A DNA stretch of 64,000 bases from a virus: positions 1-64,000 of IMG/VR virus record IMGVR_UViG_3300031957_003366, one strand, 5' to 3'. The position numbers and the translations under genes are program-made. The notes under the pieces were generated by a model, which saw nothing but the letters and a program-made list of their open reading frames with translations, did not search any database and was not told the DNA's origin. Below, in pieces: positions 44,001 through 51,664 of the stretch (position 1 is the first letter of the stretch; each line of letters begins with the position of its first letter).

Positions 44001-46399
44001 GCAAACTCGCAGGGCTCAAAATCAAAAATAAAGTCAGGTATCAGCGATAACAAGAACTGAACCAGTGCTTTAATCAACCTTAGCAAAAGAGCATATAGGA
44101 TTGATAAAACTGAGCCTAAAATGAAACCAAATATGTCAGGCATTGATATATCTGGTAGTCTAATGTTTAGGGGGAATAACTTAAAGTCTGGTAAGTTTAG
44201 ATCTGGTAGGTTGCAAAAGTCTAAATTTTTCACGTCCCAAGCATTTAACCATTCAGACCACTCATCAAAGTATTCTAAGATTGGTGCACCTAGTTCATCG
44301 ACCAAGAACATTATAAACTCTGTATAAACCTCAGCGTTATTTTGACGGTCGCAGTTTGACAAACCAATAATCAAATCGATTAGTTCGTTTTTTGTTTCGG
44401 CTGTAAACTCACCAGACACTCCGCCCGTTGCTATGTTGACTAGTCTTTTCCTTTGTTCTTTTTTAGCAGAACTCGGAGAGCTGACGTCTCGAAGATCAAC
44501 GTCAATGTCTCTAGCGCTATCCGGATCATCTAAATCAACACCATAAAACTGCTTTGCGAGGAAAGACCCTTCTGACTCTGGCATTTCAACGGTTGATAGA
44601 TCTCCGATGTCTTCAAATGTTCCTAATATACTATTTAACTCGTTGATATATACGTCATCTTTATTTTCTTCCTCTCGTTCGGCTTCGATATCGGCTGATA
44701 GGCCGGCTAGACCAGTTGGCCCATTTAACCTTTCTTTTGCTATCTCGATCCTAGCTTCTAACTCATCTCGACGGTTACGGATTTCTGCTATTTCTTCTGC
44801 TGTTCCTTCTTGTATTATTTGTCGCTCTTCTTCCACTAGGCCTGCACGCTCATCAAGCAAGGTGTTCAGTCTTCGTAGTCTTCTTTCCTCTATGGAGAAT
44901 CCACCACCTACCGAGTTGGCCAAGTCGATACTCGCAAAAAATAAAGCAGCTCTTTGCAGGGCAGCGGGTGGAAGTCCTGACATTAAAGTGTTTATTGTTC
45001 TTGGATCTTTGAAAAAATTAGAAATACGTTCAGCCATTATCTTCTTGACAAAACTATCATCTAAGATCTCGTCGATACCATATCTTGAGGCTGTGCTCGC
45101 TAACGCAATTGCCAAAATCTGCTGCCATTCTATAGAGTTTGCAAACTGGCCAAATTTTGAGAGCGCTTGTGAGTCTTGATCACTACTAATAAAACTGCCG
45201 GCATTCTGAAGTTGCTCGAAGAAGTCTGACACCTCGTCTTTTATCGAACTCCCCCCAACAAGAAACTCTTTTCTCAGAGTTTCTTTCATGGCGGCTCTAA
45301 CATCGCTGCTTTCTAAGAATCCGCTTTCGTCTATAAGGTCCTCGGCGGTTTTGAAGGGGTTGTCCTTCAGTAGAGATCTGGCTTCTTTCGTGGGCACGTC
45401 TGATAAACTTTGTCTAATCCTTGCTGTAATGTCAGCAGAGGATACGTTTTGGCGAAAGTTAGCTGCAGCCAAACAATCATTTTGTACGATTTCTACATTG
45501 GGCGCTATAAAGTTTCTTCTTACCAGGTTGTCAAACTTTATGTTCAACCCTCTGAATGTTGTCGCAAACAGGTCTGGATATATTGATTCAAAGTTATAAA
45601 GATAAAAGTTTGCTCGGGCGTCATTGAGGGCTTTGTATTTTCTAGTCTCAAACTCTTCGGCTGATTGACGAAAAACTAGTTGCATTTCGTTACTTACTTT
45701 TTCGTTTACATACTCGATCTTGGATATGGTCTGAAAGTTGTCTGCAAAGTGTATGATTATACTTTCACCATCTTTGTTTGGCTTGTTTGGGATAACAGTG
45801 TCTAGGAAGTTTGTAAGCTTGGTTAGCTGCTTCTTTTTAGTTGAGAACTTTCTAAAGTTGATTCCTTTTACTATGCTACGGCTTGTTGGTCTTTGTAACG
45901 CTAAGAAGTTGATCTTCATAAACGTCTGTATGAACCTAATTTTCTTTTTAAAGTCTCTATAGTTGCAGATCTTTATTCTTGCAACTGTCGGTAAATCTCG
46001 GCTAGGACTCATAAAGTCTTCACCCATAGGGAGGCTCAATAAGTCTAATGATATAAAGAAAACCTTTTTAAATATAACATCTTCACACTCTTCTTCACCT
46101 AGGTTTATAAATTCAACCCTTTCTAATGTGATCCTATCCCCCTCTGAAGTTATTGCAGTTCCGTCAACTGTATTGTTTGTAAAGAAGACTGACCCCTTTC
46201 CAAGATTTGCATAATGTAAGGAGAAAAGACTAGAAGCTTCTGTTTTTAGGCTAGCCCTTAAAGTAGGTAGGTCGATTCCGCCTGAGTTCTTCATGCTGAA
46301 TCTAGTCTCTACATAGATTGCTGCAACTGAGGATAAGCCTCCAGGGTTGGACGTCTCTATTTCGCTAACTTTATTTAGTATTAGTTCTTCAAAAATCAT
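41024..46399 (-). CDS. Very large baseplate/tail protein with hydrophobic segment
   Basis: This 1791-residue protein has mixed N-terminal domains, a charged coiled coil at about 500-570 (RRLNTLLDERAGLVEEERQ), a Leu-Pro-Asp repeat region (LPDLNLPDFKLFPLNIRLPD) leading into a strongly hydrophobic stretch at about 753-790 (FGFILGSVLSILYALLLRL and LVQFLLSLIPDFIF), then a long helical C-terminal half. A membrane-active segment in a tail protein recalls tape-measure or hub proteins that insert into the host membrane. I cannot assign a T4 homologue. It is in the baseplate cluster, overlapping gp25 by eight bases. Confidence 0.8.
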   Translation of the reverse strand: MIFEELILNKVSEIETSNPGGLSSVAAIYVETRFSMKNSGGIDLPTLRASLKTEASSLFSLHYANLGKGSVFFTNNTVDGTAITSEGDRITLERVEFINLGEEECEDVIFKKVFFISLDLLSLPMGEDFMSPSRDLPTVARIKICNYRDFKKKIRFIQTFMKINFLALQRPTSRSIVKGINFRKFSTKKKQLTKLTNFLDTVIPNKPNKDGESIIIHFADNFQTISKIEYVNEKVSNEMQLVFRQSAEEFETRKYKALNDARANFYLYNFESIYPDLFATTFRGLNIKFDNLVRRNFIAPNVEIVQNDCLAAANFRQNVSSADITARIRQSLSDVPTKEARSLLKDNPFKTAEDLIDESGFLESSDVRAAMKETLRKEFLVGGSSIKDEVSDFFEQLQNAGSFISSDQDSQALSKFGQFANSIEWQQILAIALASTASRYGIDEILDDSFVKKIMAERISNFFKDPRTINTLMSGLPPAALQRAALFFASIDLANSVGGGFSIEERRLRRLNTLLDERAGLVEEERQIIQEGTAEEIAEIRNRRDELEARIEIAKERLNGPTGLAGLSADIEAEREEENKDDVYINELNSILGTFEDIGDLSTVEMPESEGSFLAKQFYGVDLDDPDSARDIDVDLRDVSSPSSAKKEQRKRLVNIATGGVSGEFTAETKNELIDLIIGLSNCDRQNNAEVYTEFIMFLVDELGAPILEYFDEWSEWLNAWDVKNLDFCNLPDLNLPDFKLFPLNIRLPDISMPDIFGFILGSVLSILYALLLRLIKALVQFLLSLIPDFIFDFEPCEFANALRDFGQTLAGAICAGLDGVDLPSVAACSVLTPRIGNQRNNRDLLNFFKDACGKGILPGPDLARLLDGDVSEDTLQRADVYFRAINSDLASEIRLNPSILSDAGSAMGSIIGIGDLLDTLDGFSPQLPGLSANGFVNNLDLCSDPNISDLIDQLCTEPNPALREELERILQQQREADKDDAAKIFKYLTDPESLTREIEDQLPNQAHPSLLIPQLAAAGQTNELPVIKNTPKFALNRDQETLGELHEDNIKATLGSLDACVAAYGTSLIERSRRYEDKITRLGSPLRLLAEPKTISEIIPEIPISDAIDLAFRNNLFYLDEMPVEPRELAYQIIDRNPEINNSDKKSFDIGVSFYEEEVSEPLGIAIANSETDPESPLRGLVNGDETNRASGALSIERIKEGQLVKQALDKISFNEEVDFDTFARQMETTGKSIAAASLRIKLENSGISLDEGGIAELLGGNEEVPKGSSSSLLPSSQLEVVMEDYLNGTLKQEMTYKRFIKELPEYSQLLLTKTDDEIASIKENIKTIFTCILLEDAHLRFAVLNTAGYILSINDFSTSIYNRSSAAQKVKVKINTLFSDFEVNYLNNKIYGWNAISYYVYEIAKITGQLSSLSRSLGRRATPQDLMFLLIDEAASSVSGSFATGMSSENQLLYSAIEGTEPASIIYNFKTPLLEDAVLAEEDFGPFLTRGADADGPRGKTSFLVSNLSYKVTLKSESTLATSLEDVDQNDLLPSSDETTAAERAVGSKMELQRLVFLNIKNGNPVLLGHDDLFETENLMASIQTLTESEDSLEDFVFNNFNVSMKYRVLSSYLTKFLSSEFPRPPEQAIDQLNMISSETKTLGLYRDQKISTILAAAEAPIFGINGAGFIMTELCSFEREINTPQETQDNQLISNLMLSNNTSQLASDFKANASINIFLSCMLPIPNIINEATSYSVEEVQKEIASEEDEAGPLGLVGEVEVRDIVFKPVKIQNKICTKVSKDFLKNV

Positions 46400-47301
46400 T
46401 AGTTTACTCTATGATAACTAGAAAGTATATCTTTATAGCCAATGCTAGTTAAATAGTTTACTGTGTCTGATGTCAAACTTATCTTTTGTGAGATACCTTT
46501 TAAGATAATCTTTGTGTCCTCTAGGGACTTGAGCACAGTGGGGACGGTTGCGACGGTGCCATTTCCTGGCCATGGCACTCCTAGGGCCGCTAAGATGCCG
46601 GCTTCGTAAATAAGCATCGCCTTGGACATTTCCATTACAAGACCGTTTGTATCGCTGATCTGCTTTATAAGTTTGTTTAGGAACTCAACTAAGTTCTCTC
46701 CTTTTACCATAGGCTGTAGATCCGAGTCATCATTCCCACCTATCAGGTCCACTCCAAGAGACCGGTTGATTAGTTTTCCATTGGAGTTTCTGTTATTGAC
46801 CTTTGTTACAAGTTTTATTCCAGCGTCGTCTGCTATTATTCTTATAGCGTCTGCTTTTAGAGCGACGGCAGAGCGAGCAATGGCGTTTGGAGAGTTCTTG
46901 CTGGTGATTTTAAAGTTTTGATCTACGTCTGTCTTCTCGGCAATGTAAACTCTGGCAGCGTCCGTTATAAAGTTAGGATCGACAAAAACCTTTTCGTCTT
47001 TTGGCGCACCCGGTGCTCTGCGGCCGACAACTAAGTCAATAGAATGGGCGCCCGGTGCTCCAATGCCGCCGTAGCCGGTTAGGCGGTCCTTTGGGCGGTC
47101 CCTTCCTAGAACAATAAAAGAGTTTGCGTTTGAGAGTACTTTTTCACACTTTGCAGAAATAAACTCTGGTAAGGGCTCAAACTTTTCTGCGCATCCAATA
47201 CCTGAGCCTGTACTGTTCTTTTCGAAAGTTTTTTCTTCTATCTGCTTGTTGGCTTCTTTGGATACAACATTGTTTTCATTTAGTTTTTCTATTCTTGGCA
47301 T
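46399..47301 (-). CDS. Tail/baseplate protein with LGRDRPxxxxTGYGG motif
   Basis: This 300-residue protein has a glycine-rich segment at 63-94 (IVLGRDRPKDRLTGYGG then SIDLVVGRRAPG) followed by beta strands and repeated Ala-Asp-Ala-Ile-Arg-Ile / GIKLVTKV patterns at 150-170, as in phage spike-like stacked strands, and a helical C-terminus. I remember related segments from large marine phages, where they are annotated as tail or spike-region proteins. It lies between a small helical protein and the 1791-residue baseplate gene, so a hub or spike-adjacent role is plausible. Confidence 0.68.
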   Translation of the reverse strand: MPRIEKLNENNVVSKEANKQIEEKTFEKNSTGSGIGCAEKFEPLPEFISAKCEKVLSNANSFIVLGRDRPKDRLTGYGGIGAPGAHSIDLVVGRRAPGAPKDEKVFVDPNFITDAARVYIAEKTDVDQNFKITSKNSPNAIARSAVALKADAIRIIADDAGIKLVTKVNNRNSNGKLINRSLGVDLIGGNDDSDLQPMVKGENLVEFLNKLIKQISDTNGLVMEMSKAMLIYEAGILAALGVPWPGNGTVATVPTVLKSLEDTKIILKGISQKISLTSDTVNYLTSIGYKDILSSYHRVN

Positions 47302-47591
47302 TATTCTTCTTCTTTATCGTTTATGATGTCGTATAACTGATCTTTGTCTGATGATGAGAACTCAAAAGATGAAGTTTTTTGTTTTTGCATCAAAGCAGCA
47401 ACTTTTACTAACTGTTCATTGGATCGTTGCAAGGTCTCAACATATTTAGCAGCAACAGGTCCAACTTCCCTGTGGCGTTCTTCGGCTGCGCCTAGGTATT
47501 TCATTAGGTCTTGGAGAAGTTCTTTTGTTGTTGCCCTGTCTTCCTCAATGTTGTCGAGGGCGTTTGATAATGTTTCGTCTAGGTTTTTCAT
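47301..47591 (-). CDS. Small helical hypothetical protein
   Basis: This 96-residue protein is almost all helix, rich in Glu, Lys and Leu, with an acidic C-terminus (YDIINDKEEE). There is no convincing Shine-Dalgarno sequence before the ATG; it starts 16 bases after the tail lysin stop. Its stop overlaps the ATG of the next gene. Its position suggests a tail-assembly chaperone or small baseplate component; this is a guess from context. Confidence 0.6.
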   Translation of the reverse strand: MKNLDETLSNALDNIEEDRATTKELLQDLMKYLGAAEERHREVGPVAAKYVETLQRSNEQLVKVAALMQKQKTSSFEFSSSDKDQLYDIINDKEEE

Positions 47592-47607
47592 AAATTTGTG
47601 TTATAAA

Positions 47608-49950
47608 CTAGGGAGGAGCGTTCCCGGCAGCAGTCCATGCTCCCTTTACGAACTCAAGGGCTGAGGCTGTGGTGTAGTTGTCATTACCATCATCACCCCA
47701 GTAAGGCCTTCGGGAGCGGCCGTCATCTCGTGGGTTGCCTATATTGGCTATATCAACATGCAGATCTCCACTTTGATAGTCGTGGTCGGCGCCCATACCG
47801 GTTATACCTGCTTGGAAAAACGCTAAGGCTATTTGATAAATTCTCTTTCCATAAATTTCATAAACTCTGTAATCTTCTGGATTTGTCATGGCGGCTAAAG
47901 TTCTGTCAACCCTGATTTTTGAGCCAGTTTTAGATGGTTGGCCGGTGGCCGGATCAGTAGTCGCATTATATATGTGTATATCTGCTGCCCAACCAAAGTC
48001 ATGTCGGCCGCTCCCCGTGCGGTCTCCGCCTCCTTCAGGTGGTTGACCGCCGCTCCAAATCACAATGTACAAGTTTTCCTGACTAGCGACAGACTGCAAG
48101 ACTTGAAGTAGTTGAGGCTGCACAGCATTCCGTCGTCTACCACTTAAATCATATTCTAAACGATCGTATCCAGGTATTGGCCCGCTTGTGGGCCTAGTGA
48201 GCAGCGCCTGAGCCCCTGGGCCATCAATACCTTCCGGGACAAACGAACCGTCACCCTCTCTTACCTGTCTATAAGCGTTAGTAACACCATAAACTGCGTT
48301 TTTGTTCTCTTGATTTTGAAGACGGCCGACGCTCCAAAAATAAATGCGATCCGCAGACGAGTTTTCGATCGTACTCAATACACACCTTAGCACGTTCTCG
48401 TAAGGAGATAGCGTTCCATTATCAAAGCCGGACAGTCTATATGCAGCGAGGCCCATACCAAGCTTGGGGTTGAGCGGTGAACTAGAACTAAATTGATCAT
48501 TAAACTTCTCAGCGGCTCGGGCCTGGAATGTGCCGGGCTGCCTCACTGCTTGTTCGGATGGCACAAACTTCGAATAGGCTTGTATATTCCACTGGCTAAT
48601 TTTGGCAATTGAGGTGGACGCTTCCTCTTCGGCTTGCTGGGCTGCTAGAACGAAATCTCCAACTGTCCCCATGCGCCCCTGGTGGGTGGTGGCTTCCAGA
48701 TTAATCGATCCATTATTGATTGATGGTATTTCATTCATCTTGGTCAGTAGGTATTTTGCTGCTTCCACCTTGTCAGCAAAGGCTTCTGAGGGATCTAACG
48801 CCCTGAAGTTTCGGTCTCCGTACCAAGCAGATGTATTCCAGCTTGCGCCTTCCACATCAAACTCAATAGCTTTTATTTTTTCTGGGCCTGCGGCGCCGAT
48901 AAATCCTCTAATCTTTGCAGCATAATCATCTATCAGGGCTCTGCTGGGATATGGCCAAACAGTGATTGTATATTCTATTCCTGCTGTAGCTAGCTTGTCT
49001 GCAATTTGGGCTATCTGAGCCGGAGTGAAACCATCGGCTGCTTCGTCAAAATTTAGTGGCCATCGCTTGTCTCCGCTAGAAAGCGTCGGAATTTGACTAG
49101 AATCTAAATTTGGATTTCTATTATCAACAGCCTGACTGGTGATCATGTGATTGACCATAGCTATGTTGTTATTTTTCCACATTGAGATAAAGTCATCCAA
49201 GTCCTGCATCGTCTCGGAGACTCCTCTATCGAGCCATACTCCAAATTTCATTGGCCTGTTGTTTTTGAACGTATCGACTACTTCAGCCGAGGTGACACCC
49301 GGAAGAGTCGGGCCTAAGCCACCATACACGTTTCGGCCGTGGCCCGAACGAAACGGCTGGCCTCCGGAGCTATTAAAATAAAATGAAGCGCCGTCGCCAG
49401 TAACAACATCTGCAGAAAAGTTGTTTCTTACCACAACTTTTCTAACTACGGCGCCGTTCCATGAGTTTTGTTCTGGTTTATATACCTCAACAATGTCACC
49501 GATACCAAAAGATTCTATTGTTTCACTAACGGGCTTTTCTGATATTGCTCGGCCTTGCAACCCAATCGTGTCGACATAACTTTGCACTGTTGTTGCATAA
49601 CTTGAGGGATCTGGGGCAAACTGGTCTGATTCATCCCTTAGAACAAATATAAAATATTCAGGGATCTCTCCTGTCGTTGTTGAGTTGGCGTATAAATCCG
49701 GATAAAGATGTGCCGCCGGCCTTCCCGCTGTAACTCCCAGTATTCTAGCTTTGAATGTGTTGCCAAATGTAGATAAAGAATCGACAGCGTAAGAGTTTTG
49801 TAAGGCACTCTGAGCTATTTGAGTATACGGATCCAATACTCCGTTTCTTACGTCTAAAATCTTCTCAGAGTTTGAGTAAGGGTTTGATCTTAAATTGTTA
49901 TAAGATCCAAACCTTTCTATTAATCTTGGACGTGGTATACGAACTGCCAT
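47608..49950 (-). CDS. Three-domain tail lysin: OB-like hub, TIM barrel, M15-type peptidase
   Basis: This 780-residue protein combines three parts. Residues about 55-195 look like a gp5/VgrG-type OB domain (FKARILGV, EYFIFVLRDES, FGIGDIVEVY, AVVRKVVV). Residues about 230-545 fit a TIM barrel whose eight strands can be picked out: FGVWLDRG, AMVNHMI, YTITVWPYP, IKAIEFDVEG (acidic residues at the end of strand 4), SINLEATTH, ISQWNIQAY, GMGLAAYR and RIYFWSVG. Residues about 600-745 match metallopeptidase M15 (VanY/L-Ala-D-Glu peptidase type): SGRHDFGWAADIHI (SxxHxxGxAxD) near 650 and DLHVDI near 730 for zinc. It probably cuts peptidoglycan for tail penetration. A late element and GAGG SD lie upstream. 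Confidence 0.82.
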   Translation of the reverse strand: MAVRIPRPRLIERFGSYNNLRSNPYSNSEKILDVRNGVLDPYTQIAQSALQNSYAVDSLSTFGNTFKARILGVTAGRPAAHLYPDLYANSTTTGEIPEYFIFVLRDESDQFAPDPSSYATTVQSYVDTIGLQGRAISEKPVSETIESFGIGDIVEVYKPEQNSWNGAVVRKVVVRNNFSADVVTGDGASFYFNSSGGQPFRSGHGRNVYGGLGPTLPGVTSAEVVDTFKNNRPMKFGVWLDRGVSETMQDLDDFISMWKNNNIAMVNHMITSQAVDNRNPNLDSSQIPTLSSGDKRWPLNFDEAADGFTPAQIAQIADKLATAGIEYTITVWPYPSRALIDDYAAKIRGFIGAAGPEKIKAIEFDVEGASWNTSAWYGDRNFRALDPSEAFADKVEAAKYLLTKMNEIPSINNGSINLEATTHQGRMGTVGDFVLAAQQAEEEASTSIAKISQWNIQAYSKFVPSEQAVRQPGTFQARAAEKFNDQFSSSSPLNPKLGMGLAAYRLSGFDNGTLSPYENVLRCVLSTIENSSADRIYFWSVGRLQNQENKNAVYGVTNAYRQVREGDGSFVPEGIDGPGAQALLTRPTSGPIPGYDRLEYDLSGRRRNAVQPQLLQVLQSVASQENLYIVIWSGGQPPEGGGDRTGSGRHDFGWAADIHIYNATTDPATGQPSKTGSKIRVDRTLAAMTNPEDYRVYEIYGKRIYQIALAFFQAGITGMGADHDYQSGDLHVDIANIGNPRDDGRSRRPYWGDDGNDNYTTASALEFVKGAWTAAGNAPP

Positions 49951-49966
49951 ACAAAACTACCTCTAA

Positions 49967-49979
49967 GATAAATAGTTCC
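49967..49979 (-). promoter_or_regulatory. Candidate late promoter element (GGAACTATTTATC), tail lysin
   Basis: The coding strand reads GGAACTATTTATCTTAGAGGTAG, 16 bases before the tail lysin ATG. It shares GGAACTATTTAT with the element before the giant virion gene. It lies between the sigma factor gene and the start of the long virion gene run, a natural place for a late promoter. Confidence 0.55.
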
Positions 49980-49982
49980 GCC

Positions 49983-50687
49983 TTAGATTTCTCCGTTGTC
50001 CCACTCGGCTCTTAGATTTCGATATTTTTTTCTTACTTTTGTTAGAGAAGAAGTTATTTGTTTTGTGCTAAAGCCGGTAATCTCCCGCAGATAAACATAT
50101 ACAGCTTTTTTGTTAAATATATCAATCTGTTCTACTGACTCAAATAAAACTTCGACTGCTTCTAAGATTTTTCTATCTTGAGCGCTGGATGTTTCTTCCT
50201 TCCACCATACTATTTCTTCGTGGAGCACCTCAATAAACTCTGCTTTTGTGCGATCTTGGATGTAAGTGTTTCGAACGATAAGCTTTTCATCTAATACTGT
50301 ATCAGAAACATCCAAGGCAACTTCTTTTTGAAGCTTCTTTTTTCTTTTCTTGGTCTCGGCAATAAACCAGTTCTTTGTGATCACTGAAAAGTAAGTAAAG
50401 GCCTTATAGCCCTTTTCAACATCAAACTTTTCTAAGATTGTAACCAAAAAGACTTTGCAATCTTCTTTTAGAATATCGCAATTTGGAAGTGAGTTAAACT
50501 TATACGTATAAACAATCTTATCAACCAACTCGTCAAAAGCAGGTTGGATTAGTGTTACGTATAACTCTTCTCTTCTAGCTTTTGATTTTGATTTACAGTA
50601 CTCAAGAATTGCGTCTTCGTGTACCTGCGTAAAATACATGTTTTTTTTCTTTGGATACTTGCTCTTCCTTCTCTTCTTCGTTGTCAT
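49983..50687 (-). CDS. 55: Late transcription sigma factor (T4 gp55-like)
   Basis: This 234-residue protein contains a sigma region 2-like core: ILKEDCKVFLVTILEKFDVEKGYKAFTYFSVITKNWFIAETKKRKK (about residues 73-118, shown in parts here), with the F-D-x-x-K-G-x-x-A-F-x-Y-F-x-x-I-x-K-N pattern typical of gp55-family sigma factors. The C-terminal part ends in a helical region (REITGFSTKQITSSLTKVRKKY) resembling helix-turn-helix. gp55 directs host RNA polymerase to late promoters together with the sliding clamp. The ATG at 50687 has AGGAG eight bases upstream and is preferred to an internal Met at 50639; it gives a Lys-rich N-terminus encoded inside an 86-base overlap with the upstream gene. Confidence 0.83.
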   Translation of the reverse strand: MTTKKRRKSKYPKKKNMYFTQVHEDAILEYCKSKSKARREELYVTLIQPAFDELVDKIVYTYKFNSLPNCDILKEDCKVFLVTILEKFDVEKGYKAFTYFSVITKNWFIAETKKRKKKLQKEVALDVSDTVLDEKLIVRNTYIQDRTKAEFIEVLHEEIVWWKEETSSAQDRKILEAVEVLFESVEQIDIFNKKAVYVYLREITGFSTKQITSSLTKVRKKYRNLRAEWDNGEI

Positions 50688-50991
50688 CTATTTGCTCCTC
50701 TAGGGCACCTGTAAGCTCTTCTTCCTCTAACCTGCTAAACAGGGTCGTAAAGTCTCCAACTCTCTCTGAGACGGCCTTTGAGTGCTCTAACAAGGCACGT
50801 AAGGTTTCATCTCCATAAAAGGATTCAAGCTGGTATACTTGTTCGACGTGGCGATGATAAATGTTGAGGTCTGTAATCACTTCCTCAACTTCTAATGAAA
50901 GGTCTGAAAGGTCGGTTACAAGGCGGCGGCCATACCAAGTTAGAATTACATTAAGTAATACCGAAACTGTTATAATACCATAAATCATCAA
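50602..50991 (-). CDS. Membrane-anchored coiled-coil phage protein
   Basis: The 129-residue protein has an N-terminal membrane helix (about 2-20, YGIITVSVLLNVILTWY), then a helical region (VEEVITDLNIYHRHVEQVYQL) with ESFYGDETLRALLEHSKAV, and an acidic C-terminus that turns basic (TRRRNS). The FYGDETLxxLLEHSK motif is one I remember from many marine T4-type phages, where its function is unknown. It lies upstream of gp55, overlapping it by 86 bases, and overlaps the FmdB-like gene by four. Confidence 0.72.
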   Translation of the reverse strand: MMIYGIITVSVLLNVILTWYGRRLVTDLSDLSLEVEEVITDLNIYHRHVEQVYQLESFYGDETLRALLEHSKAVSERVGDFTTLFSRLEEEELTGALEEQIDDNEEEKEEQVSKEKKHVFYAGTRRRNS

Positions 50992-51254
50992 TCCAACATC
51001 CTATTTGCTAAATTATCTTTTTCGTCTTGAAGAATCTTTCTGTTTTCTTCAATATAATCTTTTGTTAGTTCGCCGGTCTTTTTTGAAGTTTCTTCGGCGG
51101 TTCTTCGGATACTAACAGTAGATAATTGTTTTGTTATTTCGCCTTTATCGGCGCAATCATACACTTCTGAACAAGTGGTTGGGTCTTCATCTGCCCCAAC
51201 CATTGCCTTTAAAGTTGACCCACATTTTTTACATTCGTAAGCGTAAATGGGCAT
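50988..51254 (-). CDS. FmdB-like zinc-ribbon protein
   Basis: This 88-residue protein starts MPIYAYECKKCG, the FmdB-family zinc ribbon start, with C8 and C11 and two further Cys (about 28 and 34). In cellular family members the second pair is usually CxxC; here it is spaced as C-x5-C. The C-terminal half is a charged helix. FmdB-type proteins are poorly understood and are often called regulators. It precedes the membrane protein and sigma factor genes. Confidence 0.7.
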   Translation of the reverse strand: MPIYAYECKKCGSTLKAMVGADEDPTTCSEVYDCADKGEITKQLSTVSIRRTAEETSKKTGELTKDYIEENRKILQDEKDNLANRMLD

Positions 51255-51664
51255 TATTCTTCTTTATTATAGTAATCAGAAGATGAACGGATCTTCATTC
51301 CAAGTCCATCAACTATTTCTGCTCCAATCTCTTTACAAGTTGTAGCTTCTGGAATCTCATCTATAAAGCGATCTCCGCCTTTTGCGAAGATGTCGGGGTT
51401 TACGGCTTGTAAAGATCTACATACCGTAGGATCCTCATCGATAGAAAGGAATACCTCGTCGACACACTTGAGAGAGGAGACGATCTTAAGTCTATCTCCC
51501 TCGGTCATAAACGGGGTGCCCTTCTTGAGTACTGCCTGATTATCATTATTAACAATAACAATCAACTTATCTCCAAGTTTGGCGGCCATCTCTAAATACT
51601 CAATGTGACCAACGTGAATCGGATCAAAATAACCGCTGGCCACGACTGTTCTACTCTCTTTCAT
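51254..51664 (-). CDS. Cytidylyltransferase-like sugar/alcohol nucleotidyltransferase
   Basis: I use the ATG at 51664 (136 residues) because AGAGG is six bases upstream; the ATG two codons earlier lies directly on that SD. GYFDPIHVGHIEYL carries the HxGH motif (17-20), and FAKGGDR and IRSSSDYY near the end are typical of the HldE C-terminal / TagD-type nucleotidyltransferases that join NTP to a sugar phosphate or polyol phosphate. The substrate cannot be fixed. It follows the mannose-6-phosphate-isomerase-type cupin in a run of sugar-nucleotide genes. Confidence 0.82.
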   Translation of the reverse strand: MKESRTVVASGYFDPIHVGHIEYLEMAAKLGDKLIVIVNNDNQAVLKKGTPFMTEGDRLKIVSSLKCVDEVFLSIDEDPTVCRSLQAVNPDIFAKGGDRFIDEIPEATTCKEIGAEIVDGLGMKIRSSSDYYNKEE

